Below the pieces are notes generated by a model, which made no database searches, had not been told where the DNA came from, and saw only the letters and a list, made by a program, of their open reading frames with translations. Below are positions 33,701 to 42,189 of a DNA stretch of 64,000 bases, in pieces. The stretch lies in the NCBI GenBank assembly GCA_963989385.1, contig OZ022506.1, positions 5,187,415-5,251,414 of the forward strand. Direction: 5' to 3'. The first letter of the stretch is position 1. Every line of letters begins with the position of its first letter. A program made the position numbers and the translations under genes. This stretch comes from Ctena decussata. Taxonomy: Eukaryota; Mollusca; Bivalvia; Lucinida; Lucinidae.

Positions 33701-34474
33701 ACTAACCTGATCTCTCCAGTTCATGTCTGGATTTTCTGCTGATCTAACTCCTTCAATGTTACCCAGTACAAGTTTATATACAGGTTCAGGCATACAAAGA
33801 GCTTCCACCTTTCCAACAAAGTATGGAGTGTCTACTTCTATTATTGCCACAGGAAATTTTCTTTTTGTACCATCAGCAAGTACACAGCTTAGAAATGTAC
33901 CTGTCAGCTGTTCTTTCTGAACCAGACTCTCTTTTACAATAGCGGAATTACATCCACTGTCACGTAATACAGATACCTTTATATCACCTATAAAGCCATC
34001 TCTCACAGGCATTGTTTTTGAAAGCTTACTGAAATCTGCATTTTCATCTTTACATGATGTTACAGGAAGATTTGTTTCAAACATTAACTTTGTTTCTGAC
34101 TGAAATGATGAGTAAGCTGTTGAAAGAGAGTTACCTGTATTTGTTGACATTATACATGTAGCAACTTGCTTATCCTCTGGGTTGTTATCATCAGTTTTCA
34201 GAAGGTCAGTATCAATCTCACTTTTGAGCTCATTATCTTCTTGCCCTACTTCAGCCATTGCAGCTTTGGCTTTCTGATTTGTATTAAAAGGTGTTTTAAA
34301 AGGGCAACTTTTGATAAAATGGTCTTTCTTACCACAAGCATAACAATACCTTTCTTTAAATTCTCTAGTTTGACCTACTTCTTCTGATCTAGGAGTCTTG
34401 TTGGCATCTCTTTTCACTGAGTCAGTTTTTTTTTTCAAACCTGTTCTGATATATTGACTGATACGGGTTTTCAC
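30773..34474 (-). CDS. pol: Pol polyprotein: zinc knuckle-PR-IN-RT-RNase H
   Basis: 1233 codons, uninterrupted. Domains in order: CCHC zinc knuckle CX2CX4HX4C (residues 44-57). Aspartic protease with DSG at 172-174. Integrase zinc-binding HX6HX29CX2C (H371, H378, C408, C411). Integrase core D441, D501, E537, that is D,D-35-E. GPF module (GPF at 678-680). Reverse transcriptase about 820-1000 with the active site FVDD (967-970). RNase H with D1118, E1157/E1159 and D1184, ending 'GADFLSRVV'. Integrase lies upstream of RT, unlike ordinary Ty3/gypsy. All catalytic residues that I can check are present. The open frame begins at a GTG (34474) inside gag, so expression probably depends on ribosomal frameshifting from gag rather than its own start. 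No chromodomain is seen. Confidence 0.95.
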   Translation of the reverse strand: MKTRISQYIRTGLKKKTDSVKRDANKTPRSEEVGQTREFKERYCYACGKKDHFIKSCPFKTPFNTNQKAKAAMAEVGQEDNELKSEIDTDLLKTDDNNPEDKQVATCIMSTNTGNSLSTAYSSFQSETKLMFETNLPVTSCKDENADFSKLSKTMPVRDGFIGDIKVSVLRDSGCNSAIVKESLVQKEQLTGTFLSCVLADGTKRKFPVAIIEVDTPYFVGKVEALCMPEPVYKLVLGNIEGVRSAENPDMNWRDQVSIQKIHGTEVNAVETRAQRIQQNKKNTLVVSAPVSKYTVSDLVNLQSKDESLSYIRDKSNNGEVRVDKSGSTVEYIQRNGLYYRRFKSSGTSSKVFKQLIIPSELRKDVLQIAHDGIMSGHLGIRKTTDKILSEFFWPSIRKDVRLYCKTCDVCQKTVAKGRVSKLPLGKMPLIDTPFSRIAIDIVGPINPPTNDGNRFILTVVDYATRYPEAKALKKIDSETVAESLVEIYSRVGIPREVLTDQGKQFTSDLMKEVGRLLSIKQLTTTPYHPACNGLVERFNGTLKSMLRKLSEEQPRQWDRYIPALLFAYRDSTQESTGFSPFQLLYGRQVRGPLSILKELWTEEIEDDEIKTTYQYIVDLRERLEETMEIVQNELNKSSKKYKYYADTKSKDRQFHEGDEVLLLLPTDHNKLLMQWQGPFRITEKVNPYDYKIKIRGKTKTYHGNMLKKYYRRKVNVNEKELVDTQVISCISVIETEDVADGSEMEPISTNSKEVSMHFPVLLAKESVQDVKMNTELNSEQLQEVRLLLDEYPDVFTDVPGTTAIVEHEIVVTTEKPIRSKPYPVPFSLKKDIKQEIDNMLQMNIIEPSNSPYASPIVLVRKQDGTYRFCCDFRKLNSVTVFDAEPIGNPEELFVKMAKSKFFTKIDLSKGYWQIKMNETSKRFTAFVTSEGLFVFNKMPFGLVNSGATFCRMMRILLKGLEDTDNFVDDIIVHTETWLAHLEALRSLLRRLREARLTARPTKCVVAVESVSFLGHIIGQGRIKPNPDKVISIQNCHRPSTKKQVRSFLGLIGYYRKFIPNFSAVSAPLSDLTKKGQPNKVRWNQEQEIAFTTLIQKISNSPILCLPDFDKEFILRTDASDVGIGAVLLQEHGEFKFPVYYASKKLLERETRYSVIEKECYAIVWAVQKFNGYLYGKEFVLETDHQPLVYLHTAKVANARLMRWALALQPYKMRLEGIKGNENLGADFLSRVV
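34422..34474 (-). promoter_or_regulatory. gag-pol overlap with A10 slippery run
   Basis: Pol is in the +1 frame relative to gag (equivalently -2). T10 on the plus strand at 34426-34435 gives A10 in the mRNA, read GAA AAA AAA AAC TGA in gag and TTG AAA AAA AAA ACT in pol. Slippage on the run just before the gag stop would join the frames. A one-base length change of the run in this genomic copy or in the assembly would give the same picture. Confidence 0.6.
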
Positions 34475-35282
34475 TTACCGTATGGGCTTCCATATACTGT
34501 TCAGCTAACTCTGTCATCTCATCTACGGACTTAATCTTTCTTTCTTTTAAGAACAATACTAGATTTTTATTGGAAACTGATAAAAACTGTTCTCTTAGAA
34601 AAAGATCCCTCAACCCTTCAAATGTTTCAGGGACTTTACCTAATTCCATCCATCTGGATAAATAATTCTTTAATCTAATGACAAACTGGCTAGCTGTTTC
34701 TCCAGTTTCCTGTTTACTGCTACGAAACTTTTGCCTGAAACCCTCTTCAGTAAGTTGGTACCTTTTTAATAAGGCATCACGCAACTTTTCATAATTTATA
34801 GCATCAGCAGGGGATAGACGTGAATAGACATCTAAAGCCTTTCCCTGAAGTAAAGCAGATAAATTTGTTGCCCATTTATCAGCTGGCCAGTTTGCATTTG
34901 CAGCAAATCTTTCAAAACGTTTAAGGTATGAATCCATGTTATCTTTCCCATCACAAAAAGCAGGTAATTTGGGGAGTTTAGCCTTCAAAGCATTACTATC
35001 TGAGGATTCATCTTTTTTAGATTCTGCTTTTATTTTAGCTAACTCTATTTCTTTTTCTGCTAACTGGATTTTTAAAACAGACTGTTCTTTCTGCTGCTCT
35101 ATTTCAATCTGCTTTTGTTTAAATTCTCGTTCTTTCATTCTTTCATCCCTTTCACATTTCTGTCTCTCTCTTTCATCTTCTCTAGCTAGAGAATCTCTCT
35201 TTTCAACAAATGCCAATAAATCTTTACCACTTAGACCCATTTCTCTTCCAACTTCTAAAAATTTGCTTATATCTTCCATCAT
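34422..35282 (-). CDS. gag: Gag with SCAN-like capsid region
   Basis: 286 codons if started at the first of two ATGs (35282). The frame stays open upstream to a TTG at 35330, but there is no earlier ATG. An N-terminal charged coiled coil of Glu/Lys/Arg/Gln (about residues 30-95) is followed by a capsid-like part. Its second half ('FRQKFRSSKQETGE', 'LRDLFLREQFLSV', 'MTELAEQYMEAH') resembles the vertebrate SCAN domain. SCAN is known to derive from a Gmr1-like Gag capsid, which independently supports the clade call. The zinc knuckle is in the pol frame, not here. Gag ends TGA (34422-34424) right after an A10 run, overlapping pol by 53 nt. Confidence 0.9.
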   Translation of the reverse strand: MMEDISKFLEVGREMGLSGKDLLAFVEKRDSLAREDERERQKCERDERMKEREFKQKQIEIEQQKEQSVLKIQLAEKEIELAKIKAESKKDESSDSNALKAKLPKLPAFCDGKDNMDSYLKRFERFAANANWPADKWATNLSALLQGKALDVYSRLSPADAINYEKLRDALLKRYQLTEEGFRQKFRSSKQETGETASQFVIRLKNYLSRWMELGKVPETFEGLRDLFLREQFLSVSNKNLVLFLKERKIKSVDEMTELAEQYMEAHTVSENPYQSIYQNRFEKKN

Positions 35283-35333
35283 GAAAACTGGACAACTGAA
35301 GTTTTGATTATTTCCCTTATATACCCTCAATCA

Positions 35334-35352
35334 GATCATGCCGAGATCGCCA
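35334..35352 (-). other. Candidate primer-binding site
   Basis: On the minus strand TGGCGATCTCGGCATG starts one base after the 5' LTR ends. A TGG start fits pairing with a tRNA 3' CCA end. I could not assign the tRNA with confidence. Confidence 0.7.
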
Positions 35353-35353
35353 T

Positions 35354-36782
35354 TGTCAAGAACAGGTTCTAAGGGATGATCTATATAGTTATCTTATTTC
35401 AAGATCTGACTAAGGGCACCAAGAAAACCCCAAAACAACTGTCCAGTATTAGAATTTATATATATATATATTTATATGCACCTTAAATCTATTCGAGCAA
35501 AATATATATAGAAAGGACACAAATATATACATATATATTATTCTCAATAGATTCTATATCACTAAGTCCCTGTCTCTAGGATACTACTATTATTGCAAGA
35601 TAGATGTCCATAATAGATTACTGCAAATACTGTAGTTAACAAGATATCTACTTTTATGAACCTATTTAGCACCACACAGTCATTACATGTGTTATATAAT
35701 AAAGTCACTAAGATACCACTAAGTGTCCACTAAGTTTCCACAGAGTTCCACTAAGATACATATGATAAACTAGGTCCATGAAGCGTCCACTGAAGCTCGC
35801 CAAAGTTATCGTGTTAACTCACTTCTGCATAATGAGAATGTCATTTTCAGAATGTCAAACCACTTCTTAAGTCAAATAACCCTACTTGAATCACTTGACA
35901 AATAGTTATAGCTATAAATATAATCAGAAATCATCTGTCTTATCTCACTCAGGGAATTGTCTATAAATACACCAAACAGAGTAGGCTATTCATATCCATG
36001 CCTCAACTCTAGGGCTGTATCATACAAGGAACTATTTATGAGTATACTATGTATGGCAGGCTATCTATGGTTATAGCTCAACTTGTCCACCATACTTGAA
36101 CTGTATTTTTTTTACAGTCATGAAAATCTTCAAGCATCAATTCTGTTCTAGAAGTGTATACTAAATATCCATATTGCAATGGCTCCCTTTGGTGCAGCAC
36201 TGTAGATGAATGACAAAGTCCATATTCATGGCTTTAGATTACATAGCAATATGCCCATCAATCACTAGTTTAATGCATCCACTGCCTGCTGATCCTGGTT
36301 CGTATCTCCCTATGCAGAGGCCACCTAGAAGTGAGAAACCCTGAATTACTTACAGATAAGTAATTCAAGTATTCTTATTTCACTCTAATTACAAGAACTG
36401 CAAATTTCAAAATGCACAAATTCTCACTATGTAAAATTCACAAAGATCAGCAGATAATGAGTGCAATTTAAAATATCTACTTACAGCTCTGATATTCCCA
36501 ATGTCTACAATTTCCACATATATCCTAACTTTTGTAAAATAATTTTAAAACATTTCACAGTTGTCCACTGAACCACTTTAACACAAACTGACAGTGAACA
36601 CTATAGCAAATACCCAGAAAAACTACTCAGGGTAATTATCTCAGGTAACAATGGTGAACAGTGACCAACTAATATGGCTTAAAAGATTCAACTGTACAGC
36701 AAAGGTGACTTCTTAATTTCATACAAGATCCTCACTTAAGAAGTTTCAGATCAAATACTTTGGCACGATAACAATCGTGACA
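35354..36782 (-). repeat. 5' LTR (1429 bp)
   Basis: Promoter-side LTR of the leftward-transcribed element. It is the partner of 29273-30701 with one substitution. A 'ttatataccctcaa' segment between the LTR and gag reads GGGTATATAAGGG on the sense strand, a TATA-like sequence lying downstream of the PBS; it may be coincidental. Confidence 0.95.
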
Positions 36783-36787
36783 CAGGG
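36783..36787. repeat. Target-site duplication, right (CAGGG)
   Basis: Matches 29268-29272. The flank continues 'gaagcaactctgttat', the same sequence that follows 'cagag' in the uninterrupted paralogue at 28803-28825. Confidence 0.92.
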
Positions 36788-36952
36788 GAAGCAACTCTGT
36801 TATCCCAATCTCGGAGATTACCATGATTATATGTTTCTGTATGTATTATTTGTTTGTTTCATGGTTGTATTTCTTGTCATGTCTGTATATTTGTCTTGGT
36901 TTAGCTCTCCAGTCCTGGAGAAAATAAAGACATCAATCAATCAGTCAATTTA
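36788..36952 (+). mobile_element. 3' end of an unidentified retroelement with (ATCA)n tail
   Basis: 'ctccagtcctggagaaaata' is followed by 'aagacatcaatcaatcagtc'. A tail built on CAAT/ATCA is shared with both SINE families here, suggesting a common 3'-end type. The upstream part was separated from its original neighbour by the LTR element. Confidence 0.5.
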
Positions 36953-37104
36953 AATGTGAAAAGATGCAAGAAGATGGAGTATCACAATGCAATAAAAAGC
37001 ACAGCTCGATTTACAGCAAGGGAGAGAAATCATGTTATATCTTAAGTATTTAACTACATCTTATTTAGGCTCTTGCACATATGCAACTCGAATGTCAACA
37101 ACAG
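36953..37104 (+). repeat. 152-bp direct repeat, right copy
   Basis: Partner of 28114-28266, differing by a few substitutions and a one-base gap. Confidence 0.9.
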
Positions 37105-38689
37105 TCGTTTCGACAGGACCCTGCATAACGCAGGAATATGCCCCTTGCTTTTCATAGCTACGGGTCTGGCCCCGTACCTGTTGGAAACATGATATCGCAG
37201 TTTTCATTCATGTAGGGACACCTCCGGCTTATTCCGATCAGAAACGCTTAAATGCGTGCGCAAAAAAAAAAGAAAAAAAGTTTAGCCTCTTGTGTCACAA
37301 AATCGACAAAACGAGGAGGTGTGCTTCTGTGTCAAATTTGAGAGGTTAATAGAAACTTTTTTTTCAACAATGTCAAGTATGATGAGTAAATAATTCATCA
37401 TATAACTGCTACCTATTGAACATCAAGTGTGCTAAAATTGAGAATAACTTTTTCACTGCAAAAGCTTCCCCCATTTGGTCTGCAAATTTGACATTGTTTT
37501 TGCGTACAAAATGATTGGAATTTTTAAGTCTTGTTAACTAACGATGTCGTTAGTTTTGAACAACAGGGCCCAAACTGGTATAATGCCAGTGCTTGTATAT
37601 TATTTTAGGGGATGTCATTGGTTTAATTTTCGCCATTCTTTTGTCAAGAAACGTATCTATTGGATTCAAAGGAAGGTACCAAACGATTGAAACGAATTGA
37701 AATGCGCCAGATATGCAAATCAATCAAACGATTCACAAAAGTTCACAAAGTTCGATCCCCATACACTGGGTCAATATTGAATAAATTATTGTCCAAATGA
37801 AAATATAAGTGTGTGTAGAATCGTATTTCCATACGAATGCGCAGGTAATGACCGAAAGAACATTAGAATTTCCATACTCGTCATGGGTAGTCCCTCATAA
37901 ACAAATTGGTTAAGTCAATATTCTGATAGAAAGCTTATCAGACACTTCATCATTGAATATCTTCATTCATACAGTTCATTTGATTTATTATATAAGAATA
38001 TTAGTTTATCGATATTTTTATAGAATACTTTGATTGAAAGTCTGCTTTCAGATTCAATGTAGGTCAAAAATCAAATAAACATATCAATGCAAATTATAAA
38101 CACATCAGACAAACATATTTATGAATGGTTAAAATGCAAAAGAAGCATAGTTTTGGTATTTAGTTCGTAGAATTTACTTTGGTGTATTCAGAATTCTGGT
38201 GAGCTGATTAAAAAACTGAAGCCGAGAGAGTTACGCACGAGAGGTTTTTGTAAAACTACATGATTTTGCCACATAATTTAATCAACGAATAAGATTCTTA
38301 TTTCTAAAGGATATTCGCATTTTCTTGTTTGTAACGAAAGACACGCTTTCTCAAATTCTGAAGACAAAGAAAGCAACAACACCAGCGGCAACAACAACAA
38401 CAAAAAATGTATATAAACTTTGATCGAGTCAAAAATTGTGCGAAGCATTAACAAATCTTTTAGATAATATTGAAACTAGCTCGGCGCTAATTTATACAGA
38501 CAATTGTTTGTGTTCCGATGGGTACTACTTGTGCTCCTCTTGTAGCTTTTTTTTAATCTCTTTTGCTATGAAACAAATTCCATGATATCTCTTATCAATG
38601 ATAAACAAGCTGAAATTAGTGAGACATTTAACTCAACGTCTAGATATCCAGATGATCTTTTAAATTCTCCTTTTAGAGGGAACAAAGCA
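37105..38689. other. Unannotated stretch
   Basis: AT-rich, with an A-rich run near 37261-37279. No ORF, RNA gene or repeat boundary found. Confidence 0.4.
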
Positions 38690-38960
38690 CACACAAATAC
38701 TCAAAAGTTAAAGAAAGACATGCACGACAAACCGAATGAACAGCTCTTTCCAAAACGTTAGGTCATTCAGCTATCCTTATTGAAAACAGCAGTTTTACCT
38801 CTTTTCTACTTTACAAAACAAAACACAAGGCAGAATGGGCAGCTATTCGGTTGACTAGAAACAATAGACAAGCGGACATAACAACATGAAAGATTGGGGA
38901 ACCAAAACGGACTACCGCCTTGGAACGTTCAGTAATAGTAAACTGGGGGGGGGGGGAGGT
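38690..38960 (+). repeat. Dispersed repeat X, copy 2
   Basis: 'ggtcattcagctatcc', 'gaaaacagcag' and 'caagcggacataacaaca' match 6455-6870 in order. A G11-13 run (38944-38956) follows. Confidence 0.65.
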
Positions 38961-40320
38961 AACTTGTTTCACTAGACACAAATCATTATACCATTGCCCT
39001 AAGTGTCTGATGATCCAAAGCAGAACCAAAGGCGAGGATTGGTTAACCACAAAACTAGTTAAACCCCGCTCCCCCCCCCCGCACACACACCCTCAACCAG
39101 TAATTTCATTGCTCCCAGTACCAAGGCGGCACTTCTGTATTGGTCTTTCTTGGTTGTTTTATGTGCTATGTCTTGCTACATCTGTTATTGATATATTGTT
39201 TGTGACGTTTGAGCTTCCCGTTAATTTTTTAACTGGCCGGTAATCCTGTTATGGTTCCTTGCTTTTGCTGGTTTATATGTCCTGTCTGTGGTCGTCTAGC
39301 AATCTGGTCACCTGAAAAGCTGCTCACTTGCTTTCTGTTTTGTTTTGTAATTAAAAAATCGGAAGTATTTTAAGAAGTTTCACGTGTAAAGTTGAACTTG
39401 TTCTTGTTGTCTATACTGATGCTGTCAATTGTGTGAGAGGCGATCTTTCGGTTGGATCAAATTACACCAGAAGTTTGGATCCAGTAAGGTAAAATATAGG
39501 GAATAATCAGGAGTCAATATAATCAAATCTCACATCCCGCCCTCAAAACCGAAAGGGAAAGATGTATATAGTTTTTTTTTGTTCCGGTTGTCTTTTGTTC
39601 CGTATTTCAATGGCTTTTTTTGACATCCCAATGATCTCCAAGTGTAGCAATACACTGTTTCTGTCGAATCTTCATCTTTGATTCATCATAGGTCTTATCC
39701 GTGATTTGTCTGTTTACTGATGGGTTAGGAAACCTTCAAATGGATCAAACAGCCCACTAAATCTTTCGAACCACTGCAGAAACAAAGGGAGAGGGTTTGG
39801 GTCCAGTGAAAATAGTTTAAGCCTCCTAGTAATTTATTACTGACCTTTCCAAGGCGGTACGTCTGTTGTGCTTCTTCGCTTGTGTTCAAATGTCTATTTG
39901 CTGTGGTGTGCTTGCAATGTGACCACCTGAATAGCTGCCCACTGTGCTTCCTGATATGTTTTGTTACAAAAAAAGTAAAAATAGATGTTTTATGTTTTAG
40001 CATTATTTGTCCCTTTTGTCCAAATTGAAGCTTTCGATGGTTTGTTCTGTAGATGGTAATTGTTTTGGTTGGTCAAACCATTACGGGAGCTGAGGGTGAG
40101 GGTTTGGATCCAGTAAAACATAGTTAAAGCACCCCGCCCCTCTCCCACCAGATATCTATTTCTGACCGTTCCAAGTCGACTCTTCTGTTATGGTTTTCTT
40201 ATATTACACGTTGTTATGTCCGTTTGTCTATGACCATCTAGCATTACGGTCACCTGTACAGCTGCCAATTTGGCTTACAGTTTTTGCTTTGTAATTAAAA
40301 TAGAAATAGATAAATCAGAT
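38961..40320. repeat. Three diverged direct repeats ('aaggcggcact...gtcacctg...agctgc')
   Basis: Blocks centred near 39130-39340, 39850-39990 and 40160-40290 share 'ccaaggcgg(c/t)ac', '(g/a)(t/c)cacctga-(a/t)agctgc' and 'tttggatccagtaa'. Spacings are unequal (about 614 and 328 bp between equivalent points), so this is an eroded multi-copy repeat rather than a clean array. A fragment of repeat X lies at 39530-39570. Confidence 0.55.
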
Positions 40321-41282
40321 GTTACTGTTGGTATCCATTAGGGTAGCTAAATGAACACGTGATTAGGAAAGAGCTAGTCATTCGGTTACCGTGCGTGTCT
40401 TTCCTGAACGTGTGTCATTTTATGTATATATTTCTGTTCCATTTGGTTTTGACGGCGGAATTTTGGCTTTGATTGTATTTATTCCTGACAATTGCCTATT
40501 TTATTGCTTTTCTTATGCAGAGATATAACTGAAGTGAAAGTGGTCAAAGTAACCAAATCATAAGTCCCAACTCGTATGTCATTTAAACATTCACTAATCC
40601 GGAATATTTTGGATAACAGAAATGGACATCAAACAGAGGTGGAATCAGGTGCTCCCAAATAGTAAGCATTACTTGCCTATTATTATACACCCTCCATATC
40701 TATGTTTCGGTGAGACAAGTCAGTAAAAATGAAAGTACAGAATTTGAAAGCCTTATAAGGTTTCGACTGAGGCCATCACATCGGAAATAAGTTCAGAAAC
40801 GGCCACATTATAGGGATCAAGGAGGGCATGGTGTTTCTCATAAAACATTTTAACTGTTGACACAAACTTCACTTTACGATAACCCAGTGAAACTGTGTCA
40901 CTAAAATTGGAACTTCAGGTGGGAGCTTGATGACTTTCATTCTTTCCTGTTTTAATGACCGTATATTTTGACAGATTCAATAATAATGAAAAACTTTTAG
41001 TGGCTTTGCTTTCACTTGAAGCAGTAGTTAAACTTAGTTTTGTAAGAATGCTATAAGAACGTACATCAATTATTAAGATAAACTGTCATTAGTTTGGTGT
41101 TTTGCCCAGTTGCGTATTGTTCAATTTAGAAGTCTTTTCTTGTTTTGTAGTTTACATTCTTTGGTAGATAATTAAAATAATTAAAATAAAAATCTCTGTC
41201 AAATGTGCTTTATAACTGCCAGACACGATATTTATCTACCTATCGCTTTCAAAAACTTTGTAAATTTTCATTGTCGTCAACC
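40321..41282. other. Unannotated, with a minus-oriented repeat X fragment
   Basis: 40375-40470 ('gtcattcggttaccgtgcgt') is a reverse-oriented piece of repeat X. The rest is unrecognised. Confidence 0.4.
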
Positions 41283-41295
41283 TTCTTGAATACAG

Positions 41296-41457
41296 ATGTT
41301 GTGTTATTGTTTAACGTCCACGGTAAACAACCATGGTCATTTCGGGACGGTCAGTTAACCTAACCACACTATTCTTGGGCAGGCTTAGACCTCCTTAGCG
41401 GTTAACCAGTGCTAAGTGCACTTACTTTCACCAGTAATTGACAGCTTCCCTTCTTTA
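41296..41457 (-). mobile_element. SINE family 1, 5'-truncated, 13-bp TSD
   Basis: It matches the body of the 19.95-kb SINE in reverse ('gggacggtcagttaacctaa', 'cttagacctccttagcggtt') but lacks the tRNA head. TTCTTGAATACAG flanks it at 41283-41295 and 41458-41470. Truncation at the 5' end with an intact duplication is the mark of target-primed reverse transcription. Confidence 0.9.
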
Positions 41458-41950
41458 TTCTTGAATACAGCCTAAATACGAATTTTGCAGTCGCTGTGTC
41501 TACTCACTATGAAGTTTCTTTTACAATAGGTACGGTTTTGGTGTCCACAATGCTTTGATAGACAGGAAGCAACAGCAAAGCACTGAAATGGGAAATAATG
41601 AAAATTGTCCCCTCGTAGCCAGAAAGCAGCCCTGACAGTGACACGCTTTGATACAAACACGAGGTATGTATATATTTTGTGAGTCTGGTCTAAACCGTTT
41701 CATACACAGCTATAATATTTTGTATGCTAAAAGCCACTTTAGATAAAAGCAGGATATGTCCATAAAATAGTTTTTTAAATAGATTAAGAGATAGAAACTA
41801 TTTAAAAGTATTTAAGTTAGAGATAAAAGCTATTTCCAATCATACGTTACCTGATCATGTTGATTATCTCGTTGAGAAAGCGAGAGCTGATTGCTTTTCA
41901 TCTTGGTATTTCGTTCAGATATACAGTGTATGTCTTCCTTTGTCTTCTGG

Positions 41951-42189
41951 GGGCGGTGGTCGGGCGATGGTGCTGGTTATAACTTCCAGTGCCGGGGCGT
42001 CCTACTTATTTGGATGAAGTAGGACAAGGGCCTACTGTGCTTGCAGTAGGTGCGGGAGGGAATTGTTTGGAATTTTTCTCTCGTATATCATTTCTCTCTT
42101 CTTTCTCCCTCTCTTTTGGAGACGACCCGATATAGACTGAAATACTGTCTCAAAGGGCCGTCAAACCCAAAACAACCAACCAACCAACT
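41951..42189 (+). mobile_element. SINE family 2, copy 1
   Basis: It starts 'ggtggtcgggcgatggtgc', contains 'cttccagtgccggggcgtcc' and 'tgcttgcagtaggtgcggga', and ends 'aatactgtctcaaagggccg' plus a (CCAA)n tail. The element joins the 3' side of the LINE relic directly. No clear TSD was found for this copy. Confidence 0.85.

Larger units (their letters stand above)
29273..36782 (-). mobile_element. Complete Gmr1-like Ty3/gypsy LTR retrotransposon
   Basis: A 7510-bp element transcribed leftward. It has identical-length LTRs with TGT...ACA ends, a CAGGG TSD, PBS, gag, overlapping pol and PPT. Pol order is zinc knuckle, protease, integrase with GPF module, RT, RNase H. The domains are gypsy-type, but integrase precedes RT as in Ty1/copia. 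This combination defines the Gmr1-like clade, first described from deuterostome animals. No env ORF lies between pol and the 3' LTR. The LTRs differ at a single position (29776 G, 35857 A), so the insertion is very recent and the element could be active. Only the gag/pol frame relation is unusual. Confidence 0.95.
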
